The notes under the pieces were generated by a model. The model was not told where the DNA came from and did not search any database. It worked only from the letters and a program-made list of their open reading frames with translations. 64,000 nucleotides of DNA from Lactobacillus kullabergensis (lineage in GTDB: Bacteria; Bacillota; Bacilli; Lactobacillales; Lactobacillaceae), in contig NZ_KQ033871.1 in assembly GCF_000967195.1 (NCBI RefSeq), forward strand, positions 323,384-387,383. The letters are read 5' to 3'. Both the position numbers and the translations under genes were made by a program. Below, piece after piece: positions 50,792 to 61,122 of this stretch; within the stretch, counting starts at the first letter, position 1, and every line of letters begins with the position of its first letter.

Positions 50792-53431
50792 ATGAAGAAA
50801 CTGACAAGTTCAGAATTTAGACAGATGTTTTTGGATTTCTTCAAGCAGCACGGACACATGGTATTGCCCAGTCAATCATTAATTCCACAAGATGATCCAA
50901 CATTGCTGTGGATTAATTCCGGTGTGGCAACGATGAAGAAATATTTTGACGGTTCTGTAGTCCCTAAAAATCATCGGATTACCAGTTCGCAAAAATCCAT
51001 TAGAACAAATGATATTGAAAATGTTGGTAAAACGGCCAGACACCAAACTTTTTTTGAAATGCTGGGCAACTTTTCTGTTGGTGATTATTTTAAAAAAGAG
51101 GCAATTACCTGGGCTTGGGAATTTTTAACGAGTCCAGACTGGCTTGATTTAGATCAGGAAAAGCTTTATTGCACGGTTTATCCTAAAGATACAGAAGCCC
51201 AAAAAATATGGTTAGAAGTTGGGATGCCTGAAGATCATATCGTTAAACTGGAAGAAAATTTCTGGGATATTGGCGAAGGCCCTTGTGGTCCTGATTCCGA
51301 GATCTTTTATGATCGTGGTCAAGAAAATAACGATGTGGCGGAAGATGATCCAGAAAACTTCCCCGGTGGTGAAAACGCCCGTTATTTGGAAATTTGGAAT
51401 ATAGTCTTTTCACAATATAATCACTTAGCAAATGGCAAGTATGTTGATCAACCGCATAAGAATATTGATACCGGTATGGGCTTAGAGCGCGTTTTGTCTA
51501 TTTTGCAAGATGCGCCAACTAACTTTGAAACTGACCTCTTTTTGCCGATTATCCATGAAACAGAAAAAATGACTGCTGCTAAAAAATATGGCACAAATAA
51601 GGAAGATACCACCGCTTTTAAGATTATTGCCGACCACGTACGGACTGTTAGTTTTGCCATTGCGGATGGCGCTCTGCCGTCAAATACTGGTAGAGGATAT
51701 GTTTTACGGCGCTTGATTCGGCGCGCTGATTTAAATGGTCAGCGTTTAGGCATTAAGGGTGCGTTTCTTTACAAGTTGGTTCCAGTAGTCGGCAAAATTA
51801 TGGAGAGTCATTACCCAGAAGTGACAGAGCAAAAGGACTTTATTGCCAAAGTAATTAAGAACGAGGAAGAAAGATTCCAGTTAACTCTTGAGTCGGGATT
51901 AACTTTACTTGATGACTTGATTGCAAGTGCACAAAAGTCAGAAGATAAAACAATTACTGGTAAAGATGCATTCAAATTATTTGATACTTATGGGTTTCCT
52001 TATGAACTGACTTTTGAAACTGCACAGGATGCAGGTTTAAAGGTTGACCAAAAGGGTTTTGATGCCGAAATGGCAGCTCAAAAAGAACGTGCCCGTAAAG
52101 CTCGTGGTAATTTGCAATCAATGAGCTCTCAAGATGAAACTCTGATGAACTTAAAGGATAAGTCAGAATTTGAATATGGCGTTTATGAAGAAAAACACGC
52201 AAAATTAGTTGATATTATAGTTGATGATCAGTTAGTTGATAAAGCAGATGGCGATAATGCCGTTTTGATTTTTGATAAAACTCCTTTTTATGGTGAACGT
52301 GGTGGCCAGGTAGCCGATCATGGTAATATCTATAATCAGGAAGGGGAACTTGTTGCTCAGGTAACCGACGTACAACATGCGCCTAATGATCAAAATATGC
52401 ACTTTGTCGATGTGATTTTACCTCTGACAAAAGGTGAGGAATATACTCTAAAGATCGACAGAGTTCGTCGCGAAGGTCTGCGCCATTCTCATACTGCCAC
52501 GCACTTATTACATGCAGCTTTGAGAAGCGTACTTGGTGAACATACTCATCAAGCAGGCAGTTTGGTTGACCCTGATTATTTACGTTTTGACTTTACTGCG
52601 CTTGAGCCAATGACCGAAAAGGAACTTAAGTCAGTTGAGAACTTGGTAAACCAAAAAATCTGGGCGGCAATTGATGTCAAAACTACTATTACTGACCCTG
52701 ATACTGGTAGAAAGATGGGTGCTCTAGCTTTATTTGACGGTAAATACGGTGATAAAGTCCGGGTTGTCCAAATAGCAGATTTCTCTATTGAATTCTGTGG
52801 TGGTACTCATTGTGCCAATACTAACCAAATAGGTATTTTTAAGATTATTTCTGAATCTGCTATTGGTGCAGGTATGAGAAGAATTGAAGCAGTAGTTTCC
52901 AAGAAAGCTTATGAGTACTTGGCCAGCAGATCAGAATTGTTAGATGAAATCCAGGCAGAAGTAAAATCAACTAAACCAGAAGATATTATTGATAAGGTTG
53001 ATTCGCTTGAAAAAGATCTGCATGACAGTCAAAAGCAGGTTGAGGACTTAAACTTGCAAATTAATCAAAGCAAGGCCAACTCTATTTTTGATAATGTAGA
53101 GCAAGCAGGTGATTTGTCTGTTATTGCACAAAAAGTTGATGTTAACGGAATGAATGATTTGCGTGAATTTGCCGATACTTGGAAGAGTGGCAAAAAGTCA
53201 GACGTGTTGGTTTTGGCGACTGCTAGTGACGGCAAGGCAAATATGATCATTAGTTTAGGTGATAAAGCCTTAGCGAAAGGCCTTAAAGCAGGTGATTTAA
53301 TTAAGCAAGCTGCTCCAATCTTTGGCGGCGGTGGCGGCGGTCGACCAGATATGGCTCAAGCCGGAGGCAAAAAACCTGAAGGTCTTGAAAAGGCTATTCA
53401 GACAGTGATCACAGCGATTTCAAAAAATTAA
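50792..53431 (+). CDS. alaS: Alanyl-tRNA synthetase
   Basis: 879 residues, full length. Class II catalytic core at the N-terminus (HGHMVLPSQSLIPQDDPTLL, MGLERVL), editing domain with HSHTATHLLHAAL and the CGGTHCANT zinc motif, and the C-terminal DHHA1 domain (GGGGGGRPDMAQAGG). It charges tRNA-Ala. ATG 50792 has AAAGGGAG nine bases upstream. Regulated by the T-box leader just before it. Confidence 0.97.
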   Translation: MKKLTSSEFRQMFLDFFKQHGHMVLPSQSLIPQDDPTLLWINSGVATMKKYFDGSVVPKNHRITSSQKSIRTNDIENVGKTARHQTFFEMLGNFSVGDYFKKEAITWAWEFLTSPDWLDLDQEKLYCTVYPKDTEAQKIWLEVGMPEDHIVKLEENFWDIGEGPCGPDSEIFYDRGQENNDVAEDDPENFPGGENARYLEIWNIVFSQYNHLANGKYVDQPHKNIDTGMGLERVLSILQDAPTNFETDLFLPIIHETEKMTAAKKYGTNKEDTTAFKIIADHVRTVSFAIADGALPSNTGRGYVLRRLIRRADLNGQRLGIKGAFLYKLVPVVGKIMESHYPEVTEQKDFIAKVIKNEEERFQLTLESGLTLLDDLIASAQKSEDKTITGKDAFKLFDTYGFPYELTFETAQDAGLKVDQKGFDAEMAAQKERARKARGNLQSMSSQDETLMNLKDKSEFEYGVYEEKHAKLVDIIVDDQLVDKADGDNAVLIFDKTPFYGERGGQVADHGNIYNQEGELVAQVTDVQHAPNDQNMHFVDVILPLTKGEEYTLKIDRVRREGLRHSHTATHLLHAALRSVLGEHTHQAGSLVDPDYLRFDFTALEPMTEKELKSVENLVNQKIWAAIDVKTTITDPDTGRKMGALALFDGKYGDKVRVVQIADFSIEFCGGTHCANTNQIGIFKIISESAIGAGMRRIEAVVSKKAYEYLASRSELLDEIQAEVKSTKPEDIIDKVDSLEKDLHDSQKQVEDLNLQINQSKANSIFDNVEQAGDLSVIAQKVDVNGMNDLREFADTWKSGKKSDVLVLATASDGKANMIISLGDKALAKGLKAGDLIKQAAPIFGGGGGGRPDMAQAGGKKPEGLEKAIQTVITAISKN

Positions 53432-53483
53432 TTGATTGAGTTTATACTTTTTTTCAAGTAAAATTGTGCTAGGAGGATTGATT

Positions 53484-53741
53484 ATGAGTTCGCTAGATAA
53501 GACAATGCACTTTGACTTTAATGAAAATAAAGGCAAAAACGTTCATGACACTCTGCAAGATGTTTATAATGCTCTGGAAGAGAAGGGCTATAATCCAGTT
53601 AATCAGATTGTCGGGTATTTGTTGTCTGGCGATCCAGCCTATATTCCACGGCATAATGATGCTCGTAATTTAATTTTAAAACACGAACGTGATGAAATTA
53701 TTGAAGAGCTTGTCAAAAATTATCTTGGAAAAGATAAATAA
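53484..53741 (+). CDS. ireB: IreB family regulatory phosphoprotein (UPF0297)
   Basis: 85 residues: [20 protein letters not shown] and [21 protein letters not shown] are the family signature. In enterococci IreB is a substrate of the PASTA kinase IreK and affects cell-wall stress tolerance. ATG 53484 has AGGAGG eight bases upstream. The stop overlaps the ruvX start by one base; the ireB-ruvX-DUF1292 order is conserved in Firmicutes. Confidence 0.93.
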   Translation: MSSLDKTMHFDFNENKGKNVHDTLQDVYNALEEKGYNPVNQIVGYLLSGDPAYIPRHNDARNLILKHERDEIIEELVKNYLGKDK

Positions 53742-54169
53742 TGCGATTAGTTGGTTTAGATGTTGGATCAAAGACAGTAGGTGTTGCAGTCAGTGATGAA
53801 TTAGGCATTACTGCACAAATGCTTGAAACTATCCCTATTGATGAAACGCGTTATAATTTTGGTATGCGTGCAATTAAAAAGATTGTGCGCCAATATGAAC
53901 CAGCGGGTTTTGTTTTAGGTTTGCCCAAAAATATGGATGGATCTTCTGGCGCTGCGGTTGCGCGAAGTAAGTCATACGGTGAAAGGCTTGAAAAGAAGTT
54001 TGGTTTGCCAGTGCACTATTCTGATGAGAGACTAACTACAGTTGAATCTGAACGTGTTTTAGTTGAGCAAGCAAATATGCACAACCGCCACCAACGTAAA
54101 AAAGTGATTGACCAAATGGCCGCTGTCTTGATTTTACAAAATTATTTGGATCTAAACCGAAAGGATTAA
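53741..54169 (+). CDS. ruvX: Putative pre-16S rRNA nuclease / Holliday junction resolvase-like protein YqgF
   Basis: 142 residues with the RNase H-like YqgF motif [29 protein letters not shown] and [13 protein letters not shown]. Members process the 5' end of 16S rRNA. It follows ireB with a one-base overlap and precedes the DUF1292 gene by one base. Confidence 0.93.
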   Translation: MRLVGLDVGSKTVGVAVSDELGITAQMLETIPIDETRYNFGMRAIKKIVRQYEPAGFVLGLPKNMDGSSGAAVARSKSYGERLEKKFGLPVHYSDERLTTVESERVLVEQANMHNRHQRKKVIDQMAAVLILQNYLDLNRKD

Positions 54170-54170
54170 T

Positions 54171-54476
54171 ATGACACAAGAAGTTAACGGTGATGACCGT
54201 CAAATTACCTTGATTGATGATCAAGGCAATGAAGAATTATATGAAATTTTATTTACATTTCATTCTGATGACTATGATAAATCATATGTTCTGCTTTATC
54301 CGGCAGCTGCCAGTGATGATGAGGAAATTGAAGTTTTGGCTTTTAGTTATGACTCCGATGCCGCAGGTGATGTCACTAGCAGTGATTTACACGAGATTGA
54401 AGCAGATGATGAATGGAATATGGTCCAAGGAGTTTTGAACACATTTTTGGACGACGACCGATTAAGTGGTGAATAA
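54171..54476 (+). CDS. DUF1292 protein (YrzB-like)
   Basis: 101 residues and highly acidic. ITLIDDQGNEELYEILFTF, EIEVLAFSYDSD and EWNMVQGVLNTFL match DUF1292. Its function is not established; it is a standard partner of ireB and ruvX. It is followed by a terminator. Confidence 0.9.
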   Translation: MTQEVNGDDRQITLIDDQGNEELYEILFTFHSDDYDKSYVLLYPAAASDDEEIEVLAFSYDSDAAGDVTSSDLHEIEADDEWNMVQGVLNTFLDDDRLSGE

Positions 54477-54505
54477 AAAAGACTGGCTGGGCCAGCCTTT
54501 TTTAT
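54475..54505 (+). terminator. Terminator after the DUF1292 gene
   Basis: AAAAAAG and CTGG pair with CCAG and CTTTTTT, with one mismatch, followed by a T-run. Confidence 0.75.
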
Positions 54506-54529
54506 TCAAGATTAATTATTTAGAAACTA

Positions 54530-56884
54530 ATGAATGATAAGATATTAGAAACTTTAGAATTTGCAAAAATTACTGAACAACTGCAACAAATGGCGATTAC
54601 TACACCAGCTAAAATGGCAGCTGAGAGTCTTATACCAAGTGATGACTTTGCTCAAGTAGAACTGGCACTGAAGCAGACTTTGGCAGGTGCTGATATTTTA
54701 CGTGTTAAAGGGCAACTGCCTTTAACGGATTTTGCTGATGTTGAGCCGAGTATTAAGCGTTTGCGAATCAAAGCAAATTTGAATGCAAAGGAATTAGGCA
54801 ACTTATTGCTGGTTTTAGCACTTGCTAATGAAATCAACGACTTTTTTAGCGATGTTGATGAGGAAAAATTGGATTTAACGGCAATAAATTCGATTTTAAT
54901 GCAATTGGACGTGCCTCAGTCATTGTTTAAGCAACTTAAGCGTTCGCTGGATTTTGATGGGGAAGTTCTTGATACTGCATCTGCTGAATTATCCCATCTA
55001 CGTCGCGAAATCAAAAATAATGATGCAGAAATTAAAGATAAAATGGATAGCTACACAAAAGGTAATAGCGGCAAATATTTATCTGAACAGATAGTGACTA
55101 TTCGTGATGAACGCTATGTTATTCCGGTTAAACAAGAGTATCGTAATAAATTTGGTGGCGTTGTTCACGATCAGAGTGCGAGTGGTCAAACTTTATTTAT
55201 TGAGCCGAGTGCAGTTTTAAATCTTAACAACCACCAGCAAACCCTTTTGGCACAAGAAAGACGAGAAGTAAATCGAATTTTACGTAATCTGTCTGATATA
55301 GTGCGCCCAGAAGTGGATAGTATAGATGCCATTGCAAGCTCCTTGGTTGAACTTGATTTTATCCAGGCTAAAGCAAAGCTGGCTCGCGCAATGAAGGCAA
55401 CTGAACCGCAACTGACTCATGATCAGTCATTTTTATTTTTACAGGCACGACATCCTTTAATCGACCCTAAAAAAGTGGTTGCCAACGACATTCGCCTTGG
55501 TGAAGATTACGATACGATGCTGATAACTGGTCCCAATACCGGTGGAAAAACTATCACTTTAAAAACTGCAGGAATTTTACAATTGATGGCCCAGTCAGGG
55601 TTATTTATCCCGGCAGCAGAAGGCAGTAAAGCGGGCGTCTTTAGGGACATTTGCGCTGATATTGGAGATGAACAGTCTATTGAGCAATCACTCAGTACAT
55701 TTTCTTCACATATTAACGATATTGTTAAAATAATGAAAAATGTTGATGCCAAGACACTGGTTTTAATTGATGAAATTGGAGCTGGAACTGATCCAGAAGA
55801 AGGAGCCAGTCTTGCAATCAGCATTTTGGACTTTTTACGGCAAAAAAAGGCTAAAATAATCGTTACAACACACTACCCAGAACTTAAACTTTATGGTTAT
55901 AATCGTAAAAGAACGACTAATGCCTCTATGGAATTTGATCTTAAAACACTATCTCCAACCTATCGTTTACAAATTGGTATTCCGGGTCACAGTAATGCTT
56001 TTGCCATTGCTCGCAGGCTGGGGATGCGTGAGGATGTGGTTAAAAACGCTCAAGGGTTGATAAGTGACGAAAACGTTGATATTAACCAAATGATTACCGA
56101 GTTGACTAAACAAACCAAAGCTGCTTCAGATGCTCGCAGTCATCTAACAACTAGTCTTGATCGAGCTAAAAAGCTTGAAATAAAATTGCAACAGGCATTG
56201 GATTGGTATAATCAGCGTGTGCAAAAGCAGCTGGAATTTGCCCAGGAAAGAGCTAATGAAGTAGTCACAAAAAGTCGTAAAAAGGCTGATAAGATCATAG
56301 AGCAGCTTGAACAGCAAAAGGGCGAAGTTAAACAAAATGAAATCATTGCTGCTAAAGGTCAATTTAATCAGCTTGAACGGCAAAATGAAAATTTGGCTCA
56401 TAATCGCGTTTTGCAACGCGAAAAAAGACGTCATCATGTCAATGTAGGTGATAAGGTAAAAGTATTGTCTTACGGACAAACTGGCACTATTACCAAAAAA
56501 TTATCTGAACATGAATATGAAGTTCAAATGGGCATCATTAAAGTAAAAGTTAGTGATCGAGACATAGAAAAAATCGGGTCACAAAAAGAATCGGGATCTA
56601 CTAAGCAAGTTCGCGCTATTAGTGCAAGCAGGCGGAGCAATGTGAGAAGTGAGCTTGACTTGCGCGGTCAGCGTTATGATGAAGCGATGACTAATCTTGA
56701 TCGGTATATTGACTCTGTACTACTGGCAGGCCTTGATGTTGTCACGATTATTCATGGCATTGGTACTGGCGCAATTAGAAAAGGAGTTTGGCAGTATCTA
56801 AAATCAAGCAAGCATGTGAAAAGTTATAACTACGCTCCGGCAAATGAGGGTGGTAACGGAGCTACAATCGTTCATTTGCAATAA
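54530..56884 (+). CDS. mutS2: MutS2 endonuclease
   Basis: 784 residues. MutS-like core with Walker A GPNTGGKT (about residue 334), GDEQSIEQSLSTFSSH, a coiled-coil segment (about 515-640) and the C-terminal Smr nuclease domain (LDLRGQRYDEAM, IIHGIGTGAIRKGV). MutS2 in Firmicutes suppresses recombination and rescues collided ribosomes. No good ribosome site precedes the ATG. Confidence 0.95.
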   Translation: MNDKILETLEFAKITEQLQQMAITTPAKMAAESLIPSDDFAQVELALKQTLAGADILRVKGQLPLTDFADVEPSIKRLRIKANLNAKELGNLLLVLALANEINDFFSDVDEEKLDLTAINSILMQLDVPQSLFKQLKRSLDFDGEVLDTASAELSHLRREIKNNDAEIKDKMDSYTKGNSGKYLSEQIVTIRDERYVIPVKQEYRNKFGGVVHDQSASGQTLFIEPSAVLNLNNHQQTLLAQERREVNRILRNLSDIVRPEVDSIDAIASSLVELDFIQAKAKLARAMKATEPQLTHDQSFLFLQARHPLIDPKKVVANDIRLGEDYDTMLITGPNTGGKTITLKTAGILQLMAQSGLFIPAAEGSKAGVFRDICADIGDEQSIEQSLSTFSSHINDIVKIMKNVDAKTLVLIDEIGAGTDPEEGASLAISILDFLRQKKAKIIVTTHYPELKLYGYNRKRTTNASMEFDLKTLSPTYRLQIGIPGHSNAFAIARRLGMREDVVKNAQGLISDENVDINQMITELTKQTKAASDARSHLTTSLDRAKKLEIKLQQALDWYNQRVQKQLEFAQERANEVVTKSRKKADKIIEQLEQQKGEVKQNEIIAAKGQFNQLERQNENLAHNRVLQREKRRHHVNVGDKVKVLSYGQTGTITKKLSEHEYEVQMGIIKVKVSDRDIEKIGSQKESGSTKQVRAISASRRSNVRSELDLRGQRYDEAMTNLDRYIDSVLLAGLDVVTIIHGIGTGAIRKGVWQYLKSSKHVKSYNYAPANEGGNGATIVHLQ

Positions 56885-56969
56885 AATGCTTTACTTGTAA
56901 AAAGTAAGTCTGCTTGCTATAATGAAAATATCAATAGATAACTATTTTTTCCTTAAAGGAGGGTTTTTC

Positions 56970-57281
56970 ATGGTTGATGAGCTTACAGATCAAAACTTTG
57001 AAGAAGAAACAAAAGACGGTGTCGTTTTAACAGATTTTTGGGCAACCTGGTGTGGTCCTTGTAAAATGCAATCACCAGTTGTTGATGAACTGGCTGAAGA
57101 GCGACAAGACGTTAAATTTACTAAGATGGATGTTGACCAAAATAAAGAAGTACCTAGTTCTTTAGGAGTAATGGCAATTCCAACTTTATTGATTAAAAAG
57201 AATGGTGAAATTGTCGATCGTATTACCGGTTATACTCCAAAAGCAAAACTTAGTCAGATTTTGGATCAATATACAAAATAA
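56970..57281 (+). CDS. trxA: Thioredoxin
   Basis: 103 residues. The active site is WCGPC in DFWATWCGPCKMQSPVV, and the cis-proline is in MAIPTLLI. It reduces protein disulfides in the cytoplasm. ATG 56970 has AAAGGAGGG upstream; longer starts lack one. It follows mutS2, a common gene order, and ends at a bidirectional terminator. Confidence 0.96.
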   Translation: MVDELTDQNFEEETKDGVVLTDFWATWCGPCKMQSPVVDELAEERQDVKFTKMDVDQNKEVPSSLGVMAIPTLLIKKNGEIVDRITGYTPKAKLSQILDQYTK

Positions 57282-57282
57282 A

Positions 57283-57310
57283 AAATTCCTGCATTTGCAG
57301 GAATTTTTTT
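57283..57310. terminator. Bidirectional terminator between trxA and mscL
   Basis: AAATTCCTGC and GCAGGAATTT form a 10-bp stem around ATTT, with T-runs on both strands. Confidence 0.88.
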
Positions 57311-57680
57311 AATTGCTTTTTTCTTTTAATAAATCGCGTATTTCCTTGAGATAGTCTTCAGCAGATGGACCAGCAGGTTGTTGCTTCTCATTGTGTCTCA
57401 TTACTTTATTGACAGCTTTGACTAGTAAGAAAACTATGAATGCTATAATCAGGAAATTAATTACAGTATTGATAAACTCACCATATTTAAATGTGGCACC
57501 ACCGGCTTTAAATACTAAATTGGATAGGTCAATTTTTCCAATAAACAACCCTAAAAGTGGGTTAATCAAATTATTTACCAAAGAATTAACAATGTTGGTA
57601 AAAGCTCCACCAATAATTACACCTACAGCCAGATCAATAACATTACCCCGTTGAATAAATTCTTTAAATTCTCTAAGCAT
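57309..57680 (-). CDS. mscL: Large-conductance mechanosensitive channel
   Basis: 123 residues. The start MLREFKEFIQRGNVIDLAVG followed by VIIGGAFTNIVNSLV is the MscL signature; two membrane helices and a C-terminal helix follow. It releases solutes under hypo-osmotic shock. GGAGG precedes the ATG. Confidence 0.95.
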   Translation of the reverse strand: MLREFKEFIQRGNVIDLAVGVIIGGAFTNIVNSLVNNLINPLLGLFIGKIDLSNLVFKAGGATFKYGEFINTVINFLIIAFIVFLLVKAVNKVMRHNEKQQPAGPSAEDYLKEIRDLLKEKSN

Positions 57681-57752
57681 TTTATTTCCTCCATTCTTAC
57701 TTTAATCATATTGCAAAAATGGTAAAAAACTAAATTATTTGTTTCTGAAAGC

Positions 57753-58160
57753 TTAATCAAACTTAGCAATTAATTTAACTTCTTTTTTCCGTTCATCAAC
57801 TTTGATTTCGCACTCAGTTGTGTGACCAGTTTCCTTTTCAATTGCTTCTGCAATGATGCCGGCCTCAAGCGAAAACTCTTGGCTGCCACTGTTAATTCGA
57901 TCAGTCACATTTTGCCCCTTGAGCTTAAATACTTCTTCGCTGTGATGGCTTCTTGCTTTTTCTAAATTGCCAAATTCAGTGGTTGCAAAGAAGCTAACTA
58001 CGTCTTTAAATGACAACAAATCATATTTACGGGCAATTCGTTTGCCACCCCAATAAAGAATCGCTTCATTGTCTTTACCTAAAATTGTTGGCAGTAAGAA
58101 ATCACGATAAAGTTGATTCACAAAATAAACATGTTCGTGTTGCTCGTTATTGTTTTGCAT
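57753..58160 (-). CDS. DUF2507/YslB-like protein
   Basis: 135 residues; an alternative start at 58172 adds MNFF but would touch the AAGGGA ribosome site. YRDFLLPTILGKDNEAILYW and GKRIARKYDL are the DUF2507 signature. Its function is unknown; members have a fold related to bacterial heme or lipid-binding V4R domains. The gene sits between mscL and murI. Confidence 0.8.
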   Translation of the reverse strand: MQNNNEQHEHVYFVNQLYRDFLLPTILGKDNEAILYWGGKRIARKYDLLSFKDVVSFFATTEFGNLEKARSHHSEEVFKLKGQNVTDRINSGSQEFSLEAGIIAEAIEKETGHTTECEIKVDERKKEVKLIAKFD

Positions 58161-58240
58161 AAAGAAATTCATCCCTTTTATTTTCTTTTATTTTACCGTA
58201 AAATTGACTGAAGTATAAATTATTTAGGGAGACTTTTATA

Positions 58241-59029
58241 ATGGATAACCGACCAATTGGCTTGCTAGATTCTGGTGTTGGCGGGTTGACAGTAGTCAAA
58301 AAAATTATTGGCAAAATGCCACACGAGGCGACCGTTTTTATTGGTGATAATGCTCATATTCCTTATGGTGATAAGTCTAAAGCGGAAATTATCGCGCTTA
58401 CTAAGCAGAGTGTTAACTTTTTGCTGAGCAAAAACGTCAAATTGATTATTTTTGCTTGTAACACGGCCACGGCAGTGGCTATGAAAGCTATTCAAAAAGA
58501 AATTGAACCGCAAATTATTGGCGTAATTCAGTCAGGTGCCGTTGCAGCTGCAAATGCAACAAAAAACAAAAATGTTGCAGTCGTGGCTACCAAGATGACT
58601 GTCGGCTTACATGCATATCAAAAGGAAATTCAGACACGTGATCCCGAGATAACGGTGAGCGAACTAGCTACTCCACAAATTGTACCTCTAATTGAAGCCA
58701 ATGCGGGACATCAAGCTTATATGGCAGCACTTAAAAAGATTTTATTGCCAATAAACAATTTAGGTGTTGATACTCTAGTTTTAGGATGTACTCATTATCC
58801 GATTATTCGCAATGAATTTGCTCAGTGCGTAAAACCGGCTGTACAAATAATTGACCCTGCTGATCAAGTTGCCCAGTATACATATAATATTATGAAACGT
58901 GATCAGATGTTCACGGACAGTTCAGCTAAAGGAAAGCACGAGTACTATACTACAGGTGATGTCAAAATGTTTGATGAACTTGGTAAAATAGTATTACAGG
59001 ATGAGAAATTTAGTGCACAGCACCTTTAG
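58241..59029 (+). CDS. murI: Glutamate racemase
   Basis: 262 residues. The two catalytic cysteines lie in IIFACNTATA and LVLGCTHYP, with the N-terminal GLLDSGVGGLTVVK. It makes D-glutamate for peptidoglycan. AGGGAGA precedes the ATG. rdgB follows 13 bases after the stop, a conserved pair. Confidence 0.96.
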   Translation: MDNRPIGLLDSGVGGLTVVKKIIGKMPHEATVFIGDNAHIPYGDKSKAEIIALTKQSVNFLLSKNVKLIIFACNTATAVAMKAIQKEIEPQIIGVIQSGAVAAANATKNKNVAVVATKMTVGLHAYQKEIQTRDPEITVSELATPQIVPLIEANAGHQAYMAALKKILLPINNLGVDTLVLGCTHYPIIRNEFAQCVKPAVQIIDPADQVAQYTYNIMKRDQMFTDSSAKGKHEYYTTGDVKMFDELGKIVLQDEKFSAQHL

Positions 59030-59042
59030 TAAAGGAGAAAAA

Positions 59043-59657
59043 ATGGAAATATTATTTGCTACTACCAATAAAGGAAAAGTCAAAGAGCTAAAATCAGCAT
59101 TTAAATCTGCTGCAATTAATGTTAGCCTCAAAACAAATGCTGATTTAGATAGACCACCTTTAGTTGATGAGTATGGAATAACTTTTGAGCAAAACGCTAA
59201 GTTGAAGGCCCACGAATTAGCAGATTACAGTCATATGTTGACAATAGCTGATGATTCTGGATTAATCGTTGACGCACTTGATGGTGCTCCCGGAGTTCAT
59301 TCTGCGCGTTTTGCCGGTCCCGAACATAATGACCAAAAGAATAATGCCAAATTGCTGGCAGAACTTGGCGGAGTACCTTTAAAAAAACGGACAGCCAGGT
59401 TTAATACTACAATCGTAGTTTCTAAGCCAGGTCATTTTGACCAGGATTTAGTTGTTTCAGGTCAGTGTGAAGGCTTAATTTTACCCGCGCCTCAGGGCGA
59501 TGATGGATTTGGCTATGATCCACTTTTTTATGTGCCTGAAAAGCAAAAAACTTTTGCAGAGATGACAGTTGCTGAAAAAAATAGTTTTTCTCATCGGGGA
59601 AAAGCGATATCTCAATTGCTTAAAGAGTTACCCAATTGGCTGGCTCAGTTTGAATAA
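59043..59657 (+). CDS. rdgB: XTP/dITP diphosphatase (RdgB/HAM1)
   Basis: 204 residues. FATTNKGKVKELK at the start, DDSGLIVDALDGAPGVHSARF and GFGYDPLFYVPE are the HAM1 signature. It removes non-canonical purine nucleotides such as dITP and XTP. ATG 59043 has AAAGGAG upstream. Co-transcribed with murI. Confidence 0.95.
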   Translation: MEILFATTNKGKVKELKSAFKSAAINVSLKTNADLDRPPLVDEYGITFEQNAKLKAHELADYSHMLTIADDSGLIVDALDGAPGVHSARFAGPEHNDQKNNAKLLAELGGVPLKKRTARFNTTIVVSKPGHFDQDLVVSGQCEGLILPAPQGDDGFGYDPLFYVPEKQKTFAEMTVAEKNSFSHRGKAISQLLKELPNWLAQFE

Positions 59658-59752
59658 ATGAAAAAACTGATGAAAATCTTTAGTCATATCTCAACAAAAA
59701 TAATAATAAGTTTGTTGATTTTACCATATTTGATTTTTATCAGTTTTTATTT

Positions 59753-60568
59753 TTATTCTGCCAATAAAATTTTATTTTCGGGTAAAATTTTTAAATATTG
59801 TGTCAGGTACTCATCTTGAACTTCTTTTTCATGGCCAGGTTTGACTTGAAAATGAACAACATAATTGACAGTTTGTGCTGTTTGTTCTGTGATACCAACT
59901 ATTTTAGGTTCTTGCACTAGAAAATCAAAATTAGTACTCAATTTATTATTAATTTGGTTAATAATGTCGTGAACTTTTGCAAAGTCATTATTGGCTTTAA
60001 GCTGCATTGTTATATCCAAACCAATGCCACCGTGAGCCAGATTTTGAACTATTGAAATGTTGCGATTCGGAATGTAGATAATAGAACCATCGGATCCTTT
60101 AAGTCTGGTAGTTCGTAGACCCAACTGAACTACAACTCCTGTTTGATTGTTAATGGAAACAATGTCACCCACATCAAATTGATCTTCGCTTAAGATGAAA
60201 AAGCCATTAACCAAATCACTGACAAATCCTTGCGCTCCCATACCTAAAGCTAGTGAAAAAATACCGGCACTTGCAAGCAGAGTTCCAATTGGAATGCCTA
60301 AAATGGATAAAACCGCAAATAAGTAAAAGAAGATTACTGTATATTCAAAGATACTGTTAATTAATGCTGTAACAGTTTGTGTTCTCTTATTTTGCTTTCT
60401 TTTACTGCGCTTCAAATAATGGCTGATAATTTTTTTGCCAAAATGATCAATTAAGTAAAAAACTATGGATGAAATTGCTAACTGCCAGACAATTGCCAAA
60501 ACTTGTTCACCCAGTCTGTCCCAGTTGAATTTGAGGACATTTTTGTTGATTTGAAATATTTTATTCAT
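59753..60568 (-). CDS. Small-conductance mechanosensitive channel, MscS family
   Basis: 271 residues: three N-terminal membrane helices (about 18-45, 70-95, 98-120) including the pore helix LGMGAQGFVSDLVNGFFIL, the beta domain FDVGDIVSINNQTGVVVQLG and a C-terminal alpha/beta part. It opens under membrane tension. ATG 60568 has GAAAGGT ten bases upstream; longer starts do not. Confidence 0.88.
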   Translation of the reverse strand: MNKIFQINKNVLKFNWDRLGEQVLAIVWQLAISSIVFYLIDHFGKKIISHYLKRSKRKQNKRTQTVTALINSIFEYTVIFFYLFAVLSILGIPIGTLLASAGIFSLALGMGAQGFVSDLVNGFFILSEDQFDVGDIVSINNQTGVVVQLGLRTTRLKGSDGSIIYIPNRNISIVQNLAHGGIGLDITMQLKANNDFAKVHDIINQINNKLSTNFDFLVQEPKIVGITEQTAQTVNYVVHFQVKPGHEKEVQDEYLTQYLKILPENKILLAE

Positions 60569-60679
60569 TGTAATTACCTTTCGTATATGCATATTAACTA
60601 TAACAAAATATGACATATAGATTGAGATTAAAGCATTTTCATGCTAGACTTTTTTTAGGTATAGAATTGGAGGTAAAAG

Positions 60680-61105
60680 ATGAAATTTTCTTATGGTGCA
60701 TTAGCAGGGTTGATTGCTGCCATTGCATTATTAATTTTAGTACTTTTCACAATTCCAGTGCTTATTCGAGCCGCAAAAGCTACTAGAGAAGCAGAAAAAA
60801 CGATCCGAAGTGCTAATGAGTCGATTCAACAAATTTCTGAAGATGTGAATGATTTACTTCATCAGACCGGGGACTTGCTGGATAAAACCAGTGTCTTGTT
60901 AGCAGATGTTAATGTTAAAATGAAAACTATTGATCCTGTTGTTCAGGCAGCAGCTGATCTAGGCGAAAGCGTTTCAGATGTTAATACCTCTACCAGAAAA
61001 ATGGCAAAACGTTTCAATAATTTTCATTGGAAACGTAATGGATTGATGTCATCTGCTTTAGCATCGGTGTTCGCACGGCATAAGCGACGTAAAGGTGAAG
61101 ATTAG
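60680..61105 (+). CDS. DUF948 membrane protein
   Basis: 141 residues: an N-terminal membrane helix (about 6-28) followed by a long amphipathic or coiled-coil stretch (about 30-110). It matches the DUF948 general-stress family, usually next to a YtxH protein as here. Function unknown. GGAGG precedes the ATG, and the YtxH gene follows 17 bases later. Confidence 0.82.
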   Translation: MKFSYGALAGLIAAIALLILVLFTIPVLIRAAKATREAEKTIRSANESIQQISEDVNDLLHQTGDLLDKTSVLLADVNVKMKTIDPVVQAAADLGESVSDVNTSTRKMAKRFNNFHWKRNGLMSSALASVFARHKRRKGED

Positions 61106-61122
61106 TAAAAGGAGTTACTTTT